A stretch of 64,000 bases of DNA from Athripsodes cinereus (GCA_947579605.1 OX388322.1:10850001-10914000); one strand, 5' to 3'; positions 10,706 to 21,910 are shown, numbered from the stretch's first letter. A program made the numbers and translations. The notes: generated from the letters alone by a model not told the origin.

Positions 10706-11350
10706 AATCATTGGAAATTCTTTCATCAATCTCAAGTAGGACCATAATTTATTTCATGTCACAGAATTATTTTTATCTAAAAGAATTATTTGTATAGGCA
10801 CAAAAGCATCAACACATTTATCATTTTTAAAACGTTTTACAAAAATTCAAACAAATCTTATAATGGAAGATTATTATTTCAAGTGTCTCTTTTAATATCG
10901 AATCTAGTGTTTTATATTTTTAAATCGCATTTTATTTCTATCAAATCTTCAATCCTTTTGAGTATTTTGTTCCGTCCCGAGGGATGATTAAGAATTCTAA
11001 AAGTCTTGCGTCACATTTTATTTTCTAGTTATTTGTCCTGAAAGATCAAAGCTCTTCTTAATGACACCGACAAGAGCAAATATTTTCAAAATCAAGTAAA
11101 AACTTCAGTTTACATGTTAACCATAATATAAATAGAAATTCTTACACAATTATGTAACTAAGTAAATTTTTCTGTAACTTAATGATTACATTAAATTCAT
11201 TAACAAAACTTTTAACAAAACACTATTTTTTGAAATATTTGTTCTCAAACATATCAACAGACAAACGCCAATATGCCGAAAAAGATTATATGCCGACTAA
11301 ATAAATTAGTAAATCCAAAAAAAATTGACTTCGATGAGGTTAGAATTAAA
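10706..11350. other. AT-rich sequence, nothing recognised
   Basis: No supported feature. A short open frame from 11273 runs into the adjacent SINE and is not convincing. Confidence 0.45.
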
Positions 11351-11354
11351 TATA

Positions 11355-11500
11355 ACTACTACTACTACTATACCATCACGGCATATCCCACAAGTGGGGT
11401 AGCCAGCAGATCAGCTGCATGCATAACTAAAATCAAAATAACTAACTTGCAAAGATTGGGCAGTGGAAGTCCCACCCGGAGGAACTACCAAATAAGGTGA
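11355..11500 (-). mobile_element. SINE-B 3' part with (TAC)n tail
   Basis: (CTA)n at 11358-11371, then ACCATCACGGCATATCCCAC, then GTGGGGTAGCCAGCAGATCA and GCTGCATGC. This is the well-preserved family end in reverse orientation; the part beyond about 11430 is diverged. Confidence 0.8.
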
Positions 11501-11603
11501 AGTTGTTTTTTCTTAGCCCCACATGGTAATAATTTCTTTATTTCACATTTTACTGTACATTGGTTACAATATATCAAATGAATACAAAGTTTCATTAAAT
11601 CAT

Positions 11604-11761
11604 CAGTGGGCCTAGTCAAAACACATTTTAGCGTTACGTTTTCGTTCAAATGTAGACGACGTTGCGAGAACGTGTAAATTTTCGTAGCTACTTGTGTATT
11701 TTAGCTACGAAAACTGACGCGTTCTCGCTCACGCTCAAATGTGTTTTGACTAGGCCTACTG
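11604..11761. mobile_element. Small MITE with 25-bp terminal inverted repeats
   Basis: The ends (11604-11628 and 11737-11761) are inverted repeats starting CAGTRGGCCTAGTC with one mismatch. Inner inverted segments (TTTTCGTAGCTA and its complement, CGAGAACG and its complement) let most of the 158 bp fold. No coding capacity. The superfamily is unclear because I could not identify a target duplication. Confidence 0.75.
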
Positions 11762-11839
11762 TTATACAATTTAATCTACAGACGGTGAGTTTACCGCTAG
11801 AATGGGTCGCTATATCGCTAGAATGCGATGCCTTCCAAC

Positions 11840-12053
11840 TGCCAATTAAAACCCTCCTCCTGAGAGGGGCATCGTAGACGTAAATGTAGCATAAAAGATT
11901 CCCACGAGGCGGTATCGGCCGGCCAGCCCTTCAGGCTGCCCAATGGGGCCCGCCCGTGAGGACTAAAGTTTTGCTTAGAAGAGCAGATAAATAGAAGTCC
12001 CCCGACTTCTGAGATATCCGGGTATGGGAGGGAGTCTTCAATGCCAATTAAAA
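11840..12053 (+). mobile_element. Short R1-clade LINE 3' end with 12-bp target duplication
   Basis: TGCCAATTAAAA is repeated at 11840-11851 and 12042-12053, bounding a 190-bp insertion. It matches the 3' untranslated end of the R1-clade element at 20.9-22.3 kb: GTGAGGACTAAAG, GATAAATAGAAGTC, CGACTTCTGAGATATCCG, and the terminal TCTTCAATG. The GC-rich part (about 11905-11960) is unlike the surroundings. It is a severely 5'-truncated copy without coding sequence. Confidence 0.85.
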
Positions 12054-12094
12054 TTAACAGAAATATACATTCATGTATATACCTATTAACAGAA

Positions 12095-12440
12095 ATAGTG
12101 GAAATAATTTATTTATTTTTATTTTTATTTATTTTTTATTTATTTAAGCACATTTACGGATTTCACCTTTTACATGTTGAAAACAGAAAAAAAACAAAAT
12201 TAACAACAACAAGTAAGTCCAAAATAATAAAAATAATAGTTATGATGATAAGTAGAAAATAATGATAATTAAACTAACAACAATAAAAATAATAATTAAA
12301 ATAACAAGATGTCAGTTGGTAAGACTAATAATCCAAAATAATAAATAATAATAGGCAAAATATAATGATAATTGAAATAAAAACAATAAAAATAATAATT
12401 TAAATAAAGATGTCAGTTGGTAAAAATAATATTATGATTC
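12095..12440 (-). repeat. Probable LINE 3' untranslated end with a ~101-bp tandem repeat
   Basis: A (TTTAT)n run at 12108-12150, followed by TTTCACCTTTTACATGTTGA, resembles the sequence at 37.02-37.1 kb. It looks like a reverse-oriented non-LTR 3' end with an (AAATA)n tail. Downstream, an AT-rich unit ending GATGTCAGTTGGTAA is present twice (about 12200-12322 and 12323-12424). Confidence 0.5.
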
Positions 12441-12880
12441 TATATGCAACGTTAGAATATATACAAGCACTATAATATGATAATATAGCAATATTTTATG
12501 CCAATAAAAAAATTCAATCAGAAGATAAACGTATTCTATACAGCTAAGTCCTAAACAGTTTTTCTTTTGCTTTTGAAATATATTCCTGATTGCTCATAAA
12601 AGCTTCTCAAAAGAAAGAAGGAAGTAACAAATGAATGAAAAGCTTCCCTATCCAGTAAATCGATACTGATTATTATTACTATTACTGGTAAGATATTAAT
12701 TTCTTATAAAAGATACGATACCAAAGAATCGCGGGAGGGATATTTCATTCGCTTTCTATAATAGAGAAAATTTAATAATAAAAATCTAACATATAAATGC
12801 TTTAAAGAGAATGACGTATAACCACAGAACATCACAAAGAGAAAGTATTCACAACACGTCGGTTTGTCTCATTCTAGATG
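12441..12880. other. AT-rich sequence, nothing recognised
   Basis: No supported feature. Confidence 0.45.
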
Positions 12881-12884
12881 AGAC

Positions 12885-13345
12885 AGGGGCAAATTGCAAA
12901 ATAATTCTCAGTATATCACCTGGTATAAAGCTATATCTACGAAATACAAGATGAAGTCAGGAGGAAATAATTGCTGCAAACCACTATTAATATGTACTCC
13001 AAAGACAGAAAGCTAGTCAAAATAAATACTACAATTATACGGTACAAAACCCTGATAAAACCAGTCCTGATATATGCTTCTGAAACCTGAGTGCTAACAA
13101 AAGCCCTAACGAGAGATCCATTACAGCATTTCAGAAAAGGATCTTCAGAACAATGTAGGTCTTTTGAAAGATCAGTATAGTTGGCGTCGTAAATACAACA
13201 AAGAGCTCTATGGCAAGTACGGAGTGCACTATGAGATCAGCTCCGTCAAGGTGGGGCGCTTGAGATAAGCTAGTCACATAATCAGAATGAATGACGACAA
13301 CCCTGTAAAACGCCTCACCCTCTTCACACCACATGGAGCCAAGTT
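12885..13345 (+). pseudogene. RTE-like LINE fragment with frameshifts
   Basis: Plus-strand pieces of the post-RT region can be read in shifted frames: DEVRRK, then TTINMYSKDRKLV and YKTLIKPVLIYASET (about 12950-13090), then KDQYSWRRKYNKELYGKYG (13168-13224) and IIRMNDDNPVKRLTLFTPHG (about 13278-13337). The ordering fits the C-terminal part of an RTE-like polymerase. Stops and shifts show it is dead. No target duplication was found. Confidence 0.65.
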
Positions 13346-14190
13346 TTACATATCTTTATTATTAAATACGTGTTGTCTTACTATTTTTTTCAAAGTTTGA
13401 CTACTCGTATTCTGCTCTCATGTTTTCAAAAGCCATATTATTGGTTTGTCATCTGGTAGGCAAAATATTACACTCAGTCGTCATAACTGTAATCTTTATA
13501 CATATAAGACCATCTGTTCCATTTTATTTCTCGTGTAATTGACTGCAAAAAAACTATTATCTAGGAACACGAGACATTCAATGGTAAATTGAATACTTCA
13601 TTCTACATTAACACTATCGATAGGCTCTTGAATAAACTCAATCTGGATTTGTAGAAGAAAATGCAGAAGTTAAAGACTAGGATCGTCTGAAAAATGTTGC
13701 TCTACTATTAAAGGTCGAAATAAGTACTTAACTGCATTTTATTTGATATTTTCATTCGCACTGTCAGCACTGAATAAGCTGCTGGTACTGGTGTAGGTAT
13801 AATAAAATATCTCAAGGGAAACTAAATAAATAAATAATAATATAATACACGTGGAATAAAATTTCAGTGCGATCAAATTGAATGTGTAAAGGTATTTGGG
13901 TACAAGGTAGCAGCAAATATGTAGCTACGTTTGCGGAGTGTCGATAAGCTTCCCGAGGGAGATTAAGCGATGGAAATAAAATAAATAAATGTTCCAAAAG
14001 AAATGTCTCAATAATTTTATTAAGCTGTCCGTACAGTGACAGTAGTGGTGAGGGTATTATTCTCATTTCTCTCCTACAATACCTAGAGTTTATTGACATA
14101 ATGAAGATATTTCTACAGAAATGGCAATATAAGAAGAGAGGCGAGGGCACATAATACCATTAAAGGACAAATCATAAGTGTAATTCATTA
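13346..14190. other. AT-rich sequence, nothing recognised
   Basis: No supported feature; the 112-residue minus frame at 13812-14150 has no recognisable motif. Confidence 0.4.
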
Positions 14191-14192
14191 AT

Positions 14193-14228
14193 ATCGATTG
14201 TAAAAATTGTTCAATTTTTACAATCGAT
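14193..14228. repeat. Hairpin, 16-bp perfect arms
   Basis: ATCGATTGTAAAAATT at 14193-14208 pairs exactly with 14213-14228 across a 4-nt loop (GTTC). Confidence 0.85.
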
Positions 14229-14913
14229 TTTTCTATCGTCTCCCATTTACTCATTTATACTTTAATTCATTTTCATTTTTATTTTTATTTTTTTATTTAT
14301 TTTATTTTAACAAGCTTTAACAATGAACAATACAATAATAAACATTTAATAATTTACATCGCCAATTAATGTATCTTAACTACGAACAATTTAATACAAA
14401 GCACAAATTCATATTTCAGTCTAATCAGCAGGGCTACTCTTGAATTCAATCAAGATTAGATTCGATCTTAAGATCAAGATTAGATTAAGACTTGTAGATG
14501 GTACCCCCGACGCAATCTAGTCTTGATCTTGATCTAATCTTAACTTTAAGATGTCTTAATATAGAGATGTATTTCCTAACGCCGTTATCTATGGGTACCA
14601 ACATGACAACCACGACAACTGAATTATTAAATCTAATATATCACGTGATTTCACCGTATTTCCACATTTTTTATAAATCTAATATCAATTTCTGATTAAA
14701 TGAAATGAAAATGATATTATATAATGATCTATAACAGTGCAATTAATTTATAAAAAATATTTTTAAAACCTATGCATTGACACTATTTTTGTCTATGACA
14801 TATTTTGCTATTGTCTATTATTATCTCACTGACACTGACAGTTATCAATGTTTGTTTTGCGATGTTTTAGTTTGTTGTTTTTGCAGAAGTATACGCGAAT
14901 TTATTATATTAAA

Positions 14914-14937
14914 ATGATCAGAAAGTCACAAATTAAG
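14914..14937 (+). pseudogene. Exon-like start (MIRKSQIK) followed by a splice donor
   Basis: ATGATCAGAAAGTCACAAAT begins a 24-nt open segment that ends exactly at AAG followed by GTAAGT, a consensus 5' splice site. It lies just inside the proposed left end of the composite element, where a transposase first exon would be expected. No downstream exon was identified, so this may be chance. Confidence 0.25.
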
Positions 14938-15564
14938 GTAAGTATGAAATAAGAATTGTGGAAACAATCATTAATGTACTTTGTTACAAATATAATGCAT
15001 TAAATAACATGTTTTGTTTATAGGTTTATTTGGACATTAACTAAAATGTTTTTCTACACAAGGATTAATGAATAATGTCTGCATATGATCGTCTACGAAC
15101 TTTAAAGAGAAGCTCTTTTTTGTGTGATGAAGTAAAACAATTTATTTATTTGTTAACAAAGTATATGGCTAAATAGCCTTATTACACTACAATTACTTTA
15201 AAAAAACAACAAACTTGGAACAAACACAATCAACATATAAGAGACAATGAATACAACATGACAATAGAAACTACTGGATATTCTCAACAGAAAGCATGAA
15301 CCTTTGAATAAACCCGCTCACAGCACATTTGCTCATGGTGTACTCTGAATAGTGTTGAAATCAACTTCACAGTGATAATTCCCTATTACATGGAGTCAAT
15401 TCGTTGGCGAATAATAGCTATAATTGGACGATGATCCTGTAGCATAGAACAATGCCTGACTTTTGGTGCTACAACTAGGGAAAATACAGTTGAGTAGGAA
15501 TAAGTTGAATAAATTTTGATTTATAAAGTCTTGAACCATTCTCAAATAAATGTTGTATACTTAT

Positions 15565-15694
15565 ATGTTTTTAATTATTACCTTTATCATGAATGAATGA
15601 AAGAAACAAATATAAGGAACGGATGAAGAATGTTTTTAATTATTGCCTATATAATGAATGAATGAAAGAAACGAATATAAGGAACGAATGAAAG
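15565..15694 (+). repeat. Tandem duplication, 65-bp period
   Basis: Two units begin ATGTTTTTAATTATT (15565 and 15630) and both contain GAATGAATGAAAGAAAC and ATATAAGGAAC. The array runs directly into the LINE-A fragment. Confidence 0.8.
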
Positions 15695-16457
15695 AAACTT
15701 ACAGAGCATGCAAGAAAGAAGTGCGAGAGTGTCAGTTGTACATGAAAGTTGCAGAATGAATGGGATGAAAATGAATGTGACTAAGACGAAAGTGCTGGTG
15801 TTTGAAAGAGAGATTGATAGAACAATGTGTGAAATAAAGGTTGGAAATGAATGTTTGGAGCAAGTGGACGAATATGTATGTTTGCGATGGATGGTAGATA
15901 CGAAAGAGATATTGAAAAAAGAAAAGTGAACGGTGCACTTCGATCTAATAGCAATGTCTCGAACATGGCTAAAATGCTGGTGCACAACGCCATCCTCGCA
16001 CCGATACTTATGTATGCAAGCGAAACTTGGATATGGCTGAAGAAGGACGAAAGTGGAATAAATGCAGTGGAGATGCGAACACTGAGAAGAACGGTAGGTA
16101 AAACATTGCAAGATAGAGTAAGAAATGAGGATATTAGAAGAATGAGTGGATGCAAGAAGAGTGTTGTTGATAGAATACGTGTAAATAAATTGAGATGGTT
16201 TGGTCATGTAGAGCAAATGGATGGTGTAAGATTGACGAAGAAGGTATATTTATCTGAAAGAGAGGGTGTGAGAAAGCGCGGACGTCCAAGAACCTTGTGG
16301 ATCAAATACTCAAGGGCGGTCGCATGTTAAGTAAGAGGAATCGGCGTGCATGTATGAGAAACTGGATGAATGTAGAGGAAGCGAAAGAAGTATGTAAGGA
16401 AAGATCAATATGGCGTTCCGTTCTCTCTGCCTACCCCACCCAGGACACGGCGTGAAG
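15695..16457 (+). pseudogene. LINE-A copy 2, broken reverse-transcriptase C-terminus
   Basis: Plus-strand protein is readable in three frames. First, KVLVFEREIDRTMCEIKVG (about 15789-15845). Then, after a shift near 15895, a long frame to about 16300 with LMYASETW, VDRIRVNKLRWFGHVEQM and KRGRPR. Then, after another shift, RRACMRNWMNVEEAKEV and SVLSAYPTQDTA with a stop near 16455. This is the same family as copy 1 at 0.9-1.2 kb and extends further upstream. At least two frameshifts make it a pseudogene. The 3' end GGCGTGAAGG matches the family; the tail is decayed. Confidence 0.82.
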
Positions 16458-16479
16458 GTAAAGGACAGGATATATCATG

Positions 16480-16765
16480 AATTTATATATTATAGGCAGA
16501 ATGAATGGAGCCCCACGGAATATCTGGTTTATATGGTGAGGCAATTAAATTCTATTATGTGTGTTAATGAATGTGTATTACAGAGATAGAAGAAGTAGTT
16601 TAAAGGTTTATTTGAATGAGAATATAAGGAAATTGGATGAATTATTGTGATACATGTCTGACTTGTGAATGCAACCTTTAGAAAGATGGATGTTGAATTG
16701 AATTAAACTCGGGTCAATGCATTGATGTATGCAGATGATGTGTACATTCTAGGCTACAATAATAA
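16480..16765 (+). pseudogene. Reverse-transcriptase palm fragment with YADD motif
   Basis: ALMYADDVYILG is encoded at about 16721-16756, preceded by decayed sequence (SSLKVYLNENIRKLDELL at about 16588-16650). YADD is the RT catalytic motif. It lies downstream of a LINE C-terminus, so it comes from a separate insertion or a rearrangement. Confidence 0.6.
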
Positions 16766-16789
16766 TAATAACAAAAAAAGGCAAAAAAA

Positions 16790-17745
16790 AACATAAATTT
16801 CAAAATATAATGTTTATTTATCTCAAATAATTAAATAATAAACAGTTAACATATATATAAGGAATGTAGTGTTCATCACCTAGAGACTAATTTATTTTTA
16901 AAAGACATAAACGATGAGCTGGTGCGGGTTGTAGAGGGAAGCTGGTTCCAAAGTCTAGCGGTGTGAATGCTAAAAGATGAAAAGTAGAAATCAGAGTGAT
17001 GTGAGGGAATCAAGAGCAATCTATTGTTCTCCGACCTAAGTGAAAGGCCACGCACCGCTCCAAATTGGAATCTTTATTTATGAATTCTTGAAATATTCGT
17101 ATAATTTTTGCTTTGTTGTTGTTTTTTGTGTTTTGTTTTTGTGACATTTGGCATTTTATTTTCTCCGTCTCAAACTTTTTATGTGACGGATGTGTAGTTT
17201 CAATTGTTTATTGAATGAACTTTGATTGATACCATGAATTTTGACTGTTTTATCTGAGAATTCTTCATTATTAATTTTAACGTTTGACTAATATTGTGTA
17301 TTTCTTCTTTTATTAATTGCTCAATGCAATTATTTTTATGGTATTTTGATATTTATTTTTTTAAAAGTGTAATGATACTATCTTACATTTTATACATTTT
17401 TAATTGCTTTTTATTTTTATATAGTATTAATTGTTTGAATTTTTAATACCATTTTATAAAAGCTTTAAGCTGTATATATGTGTAATAAACAAATATGTAT
17501 AATAATAAATAAATAGAGTTTTGTCGATGGGACAGAGCTCAGCGAGGCATAGATGTGCTGCACCGCTCAAGGCTTTATGAACCGTGAGGTACAGTTTGAA
17601 GTCTACTCTCTTTGGGACTCTCATCCAATGTAGCTCCTTAAACAGTGGTGTGATGTGTCAGTGCTTATTGTCTCTGTAAATGGTCCCATCAGCACCATTA
17701 AAGGTTATCTGGAGACGGTTGAGAATGATTCCAAGAATATTTTAA
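16790..17745 (-). pseudogene. CR1/Jockey-like LINE C-terminal fragment, interrupted
   Basis: On the minus strand, VPKRVDFKLYLTVHKALSG and HLCLAELCPID (about 17620-17520) continue, after a ~440-bp interruption, as RSENNRLLLIPSHHSDFYF, then HTARLWNQLPSTTR (about 17045-16910). This fits the end of CR1- or Jockey-type polymerases. The interruption (about 17080-17515) is AT-rich, runs to TAATAAATAAATA, and looks like a plus-oriented LINE 3' untranslated end. Stops are present; the fragment is dead. Confidence 0.55.
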
Positions 17746-18000
17746 CTAAATAATATCCGAATATAACCTGTAAACGAAACATATTATTTAATAAGGGGAA
17801 ATAATGTATTATTGTGTAACACAAGCAAAAAGTATTTAGAATTTATTCTCCATTCATCTCTATTTTATGCTAGTCAACATTTAAGAAAGGGACTCCCACC
17901 ATTTACCCCTGGATGTTTCAAGAACATCAGTTTTCATATCATCCAATTTCTGCTAGCCTCTTTACTACTACCATTACTATAGACATAAGACATTTGTATA
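17746..18000. other. Unremarkable AT-rich spacer
   Basis: No supported feature. Confidence 0.4.
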
Positions 18001-18242
18001 GACATAACATAACATACATAGATATTTCACAGAGATCGAGCTAGTCCCAAACTTAGATGAATCTTGTGTTATGGGTACTAACGCGACGATACACACATTT
18101 ACAATGCACTAAACACATATACTTGTAACACCCAGACCCAGGACAATTTGAAAAAGGTCATTCCTCAATCTGCCCTGGCCGGAATCGAACCCGGGACCTC
18201 GTGACTCAAAGGCAAGAGCGTTACCTCCGGCCACACCGGCCA
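18001..18242 (-). mobile_element. tRNA-derived SINE (SINE-A), copy 1
   Basis: On the minus strand the element starts TGGCCGGTGTGGCCGGAGG and contains GGTTCGATTCC (18181-18191 on the plus strand), which matches the RNA polymerase III B box. An A-box-like TGGCCGGAGG lies about 40 nt upstream. A unique body follows (GACCTTTTTCAAATTGTCC, GGGTCTGGGTGTTACA), then GTTTGGGACTAGCTCGATCT, and the copy ends in a TATGTTATGTTATGTC-like tail. Other copies lie at 27.1, 32.75 and 44.1 kb. The pairing of tRNA-like head, unique body and short simple tail is the definition of a tRNA-derived SINE. Confidence 0.85.
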
Positions 18243-18243
18243 A

Positions 18244-18375
18244 CTACACCGTTATAGCATATCTCACAACTGGGGTGGCAAGCAGAGCAGCTGCATGTAA
18301 TAAACTTCCAAGGTGTCCTCTTTGTTCCAACAAAAAATTAAAACATTCAGGATGGATGGGACATTAGTCTCTTCA
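18244..18375 (-). mobile_element. SINE-B copy, diverged
   Basis: Reverse-oriented copy: ACCGTTATAGCATATCTCAC, ACTGGGGTGGCAAGCAGAGC, GTGTCCTCTTTGTTCCAAC, then CATTCAGGATGGATGG. It abuts SINE-A copy 1 directly. Confidence 0.7.
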
Positions 18376-18383
18376 ATTTGGTG

Positions 18384-18800
18384 AATTTCTACTATAGGTT
18401 ATCCAATAGCATCCAGTTAGAGAATATACCTATATTGATGATCCATACCGTTGATATATACCCATCGTTGTATTTATTTTTATTATCTTTCACTGTACAC
18501 TGTTACAAGATATCGTGGGGCATTCGGATATGAACTAGGGGAGGGGTACAGATTAAACTTAATTATGATTTATTTTCTGCATAGTTGAATTTCATGACAT
18601 AATTATGCATTTATGTACATAAATAATATGGCATTCACTGGGCGAGATTCATTCCCTTGTCCCAATATTGCCATCTGAGCACTTCTATAATATCTTGTAA
18701 CGGTATACAGTGAACGATAATAATAATAAAAAATACAACTATGATCATCAATTTATATCTTCTCTTAATGGGTACTACTGGATAACTTATTATAGAAATT
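18384..18800. mobile_element. MITE with long (~110 bp) imperfect terminal inverted repeats
   Basis: The sequence from AATTTCTACTATAGGTTATCC (18384) to AAGATAT (18516) is mirrored by 18690-18800. Shared blocks are TTGATGAT, CGTTGTATTT or GTTGTATTT, TTTCACTGTA or TTCACTGTA, and GTTACAAGATAT. The central ~170 bp are single-copy. No coding capacity. Confidence 0.72.
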
Positions 18801-19369
18801 AACCTTTAATTCTATGTACGTACCACAATTCATGTCCTTATTTGATCCATATAGGTGTTTCTTGGTCCGCATTTACATTTGTGCCTATTGTCTTGCCCTT
18901 CTCCATGGTGATGAGCACACCTGGATGCCTGTTGTTATGGCCAATCCAGTTGAGTCGTTGTTGAACAATAATATAGTTTTGAAATAATATTTTTCACTCA
19001 TCTTCTTATAGCCCGCTAGACTTGATTCAGAGGGGGTGCGAATCCATGTTTTTGCGTCGTCTGTTACAGGATGGAGGCCTTGTATATCTCCAATGAATGA
19101 GAATATAGGACAGTAGTCAGATAAACAACACATACACTGTTCACGACATAATTCCACAATGCATTATTCGTTTTAAAACTAGTCTCACAGTAAAACTTCA
19201 AAACAAGCGACTCAGACAAAACTAACAATCAACACCAAATTTTATTTGCGTAAAAAACACAGCAAGATAGAAAAAAAGTATTAGAAATATACTAAAATAA
19301 ATATTATTCTAAAAAATAAACAAACTTGCGTTGTAAAAAGATGGAAAAACTATGGAAAAAGACTTTTAG
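18801..19369. other. Sequence of unknown origin within the composite region
   Basis: A 90-residue minus frame at 18885-19157 has no motif I recognise. It may be decayed interior of the composite element. Confidence 0.3.
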
Positions 19370-19975
19370 ATTGCTAAAATGCACCTCCACAGCAATCTTA
19401 AGTTTTGACAGTTGTTAGATTGTGTTTTAAGACGTCTATTAAGATTTGACCTTGGCAATGTTGTGTCAAGAGTACCGATTTCATACAAATGTTAAGATCG
19501 TAACGAATTTTTAAGACATCAAAGTAGATCGGTCTAAAAGTTAAGATTTAGACCGTGTTCAAAAGTACCAATTCGCCATTTTAAGATGCAAACAAGATTA
19601 GATCGCATTTAGATTGTGTCGGGAGTAGGGCTGCTGATTTTTGAAAATTCGACCTTATATTATGCGCATCGGGATGGCTTTAACTATCTCTTTATACTGT
19701 ATTTATGAGAAATAAAATATATAATTAAAGAGATATTTGACCACGAAATGTTTGTTTGTTTGTTTGTTTAGACAATTCAAACAGACCAAGCTTGTCCCAA
19801 TCTAGGAAATGAATTTTGATGGCAAAATAATATAAAATTATCTTCAAAATAAGTAAATTATTTTGTTATGCTTTCTTAGTAACGAAATAATGTATTTCAA
19901 TTCGAGAGCAATCTTAAAATTAAATAGTAATATTAAATGTTTTTAAATAAGTATCCTATAATGCACTTCTGTTAC

Positions 19976-20077
19976 TTGATTGTATATAAATCGCGAACAA
20001 TACTGTTTCGCTCGTCAATGGTAATCGATTCGCATTGACGAGCGAAACAGTATTGTTCGCGATTTATATACAATCAA
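19976..20077. repeat. Foldback with ~45-bp arms and 12-nt spacer
   Basis: 19978-20020 and 20033-20075 are perfect inverted repeats (43 bp), with two more matching bases outside. The spacer is GTAATCGATTCG. No coding content. Confidence 0.85.
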
Positions 20078-20510
20078 CTAAAAGAAGAATATTCAAGGAC
20101 ACTCCTTAAAAACATTCAAAATGTCTCGAAACTGTTACAAAATTATTTTTTTCAAAAATAAAAAATTATAAAAAAAATTAAATTCAAGAGTAACCTTAAG
20201 CAAGGATAGTAAGGTTGTTTCATTGAAAGAACATTTCTTTTATCTCAAGATATCTTTTAAACGCATACCTCTCCAGAACATCTATCGCTTGAGAAATTTA
20301 GTGAATTAAGGTAATTCGATCACCTTTACCTTTTTTGTGACAGAACATTTCACGGGTGAAAATCGCCCTTTCTTTGATATTAAAGATACTGAATAGATAG
20401 GAAAAAGCCGTTAAAGAATAGTTTCAACTACCTACTGTAACATTAAATAAAATGCATGTACCTAAAACATATTAGTTTATCTATATTTGAATAACAAGCA
20501 TTTTATAGAA
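20078..20510. other. AT-rich sequence, nothing recognised
   Basis: No supported feature. Confidence 0.4.
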
Positions 20511-20511
20511 T

Positions 20512-20845
20512 ACTAGCTGACCCGGCAACGTTTTTTGCATTAAGCCATATACTAATATCGATATTAAAAAAATAGGGGTTGATGGTAGAAGGGTGAAAAT
20601 TTAGGGCTGTATTATTTTTTAATGCCTCACCATAAAAAAAATAAAAATACTAAAAATTGACCAAAAATAAAAATAAAAAAATTCAAGGTAAAAATTCACC
20701 CTTAACTTTTAGGAGCATGAAAAATAGATGTTAGCCGATTTTCAGACTTTCTCGCTAAGCACACAAATCAAAATCGGTCCAGCCGTTTCGTAGGAGTATG
20801 ATAACAAACACCCTTACATGAGAATTTTATATATAAGATTTATCC
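20512..20845 (+). repeat. Dispersed repeat (ACTAGCTGACCCGGCAACG ... type)
   Basis: It begins ACTAGCTGACCCGGCAACG and ends with AAATCGGTCCAGCCGTTTCG, ACAAACACCC and TTTTATATATAAGAT. I recall this phrase pair as a common interspersed repeat of lepidopteran genomes, but I cannot name the family from sequence alone. Only this copy is visible here. Confidence 0.5.
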
Positions 20846-20883
20846 ATCATTTTTTATTTATTCACCATTCAACGTTTCTAATG

Positions 20884-21699
20884 ATGGTCACCATTTCACC
20901 ATTCAACGGTCTAAGATGGCGAACTGTGAAGACTATATATCGGGCGACTTATGTGGCTCAGGTCACGTATGCCGCTCGTGTGTGGTCGCACAGGCTGTTA
21001 GTTGGATCTGTGTCGATGGCGGTCTTGAGGGGGCAAAGACTCCCGCTGCTCGCTGTCACGGGTGCGTATCGAACTGCAGCAAGTGATGGCCTTCCAGTCA
21101 TTGCTGGAGTGCTACCAGCCGATTTAGAAATTTTGGACTCTGTGGCCAGGCGCAAGATCAAGGCGGATGGAGTTGTGGTACATTTCGGCATGTCTGTGCA
21201 TGCGGAACCCGGAATCAGAGGTTACAATAGGGCTGTCAGCACGATACGAAAGAGAACGATGGAAGTGTGGCAGGAAAGATGGGATGGAGGAAGAACTGCT
21301 AGATTAGTCTACAGTTTCCTCCCGAATGTTTGTGAACGAATGAAGAGGCGCTTTCTATCATTTGATCATTTCACTGTACAGTTGATAACTGGCCATGGGG
21401 ATCTGAGAGGCAAGCTCTTTGATCTTGGACTCGTGGATGATCCATGGTGTGTCTGTGGGATGGGGGCGCAATATGCGGAGCATATCCTTTGGGAGTGCCC
21501 GGTGATGATGGATGCGAGAGATCTAATGCTAGAGGAAATGAGCGATGGCACCCCCAGGCCCGTTTGGTTTGGGGAAGTGCTACTTTGTCCTCAGAATTTC
21601 AGGGCTTTCCAGAGGTTTGTAGATTCCTGGGTGTCTAGGTGGGATCTTCTGCGTGGGCCGGGTTTACCCCCGGCTGACGCAGGGGAGTCTGAGAATTGA
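20884..21699 (+). pseudogene. R1-clade LINE polymerase, C-terminal part
   Basis: An open frame of about 270 residues inside the insertion. It starts within the RT thumb region (IYRATYVAQVTYAARVW), passes LPLLAVTGAYRTAASDGLPVI and LITGHGDLRGKL, and reaches a CCHC zinc knuckle (CVCG, then EH, then EC; codons at about 21448-21498). That order is typical of R1-clade second reading frames. The frame is uninterrupted to TGA at 21697-21699, so the insertion is young. It lacks RT catalytic motifs and endonuclease and cannot be active. The ATG at 20818 lies outside the insertion and is not the real start. Confidence 0.87.
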
Positions 21700-21910
21700 G
21701 CTTGCTTGGCGTGATGAATGTTGCGTGGCGAACTCTTGTTTTTCGTTTGTTTTGTGCGTCCTGTCTCCCTTGGTGGAGAGTAGCTTTGGTTGGAATATCC
21801 CCATTGGGAGGGAAATAGTTTTCCACACTACCCCGTTTCGGTGACCCCTGGGCTCACTGTCTTAAAACCGAAATGTTTCTGGACACTTTATCTCTGTTAT
21901 CTGTACCAAC

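Larger units (their letters stand above)
14423..19639. mobile_element. Possible composite DNA transposon (~5.2 kb) with nested insertions
   Basis: The left edge reads AATCAGCAGGGCTACTC (14423-14439). The reverse complement of the right edge reads AATCAGCAGCCCTACTC (19623-19639), with only two differing bases. Inside both edges are repeated CTTAAGATC/GATCTAATCTTRA motifs (14440-14560 and 19370-19620), and the phrase CCCGACRCAATCTA appears near both ends. These look like terminal and subterminal repeats of one element. The middle is filled with LINE fragments, a tRNA-derived SINE, a SINE-B and a MITE. I see no transposase apart from a tiny exon-like piece at 14914. Two related smaller elements could also explain the pattern, so the full span is tentative. 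Confidence 0.4.

Noticed and set aside
13812..14150. 112-residue minus frame as a host gene
   Set aside because: No recognisable domain, low-complexity AT-driven composition, no splice or start support.
15647..16216. 189-residue minus-strand open frame
   Set aside because: It is the antisense of the LINE-A reverse-transcriptase fragment, which has clear protein motifs on the plus strand.
18140..18245. A functional tRNA gene on the minus strand
   Set aside because: A B box is present, but there is no full cloverleaf, and the sequence continues into a SINE body shared with three other copies.
20818..20883. N-terminal extension of the R1-like frame
   Set aside because: These codons lie outside the retro-insertion, left of and within the target duplication, so they are chance in-frame host sequence.
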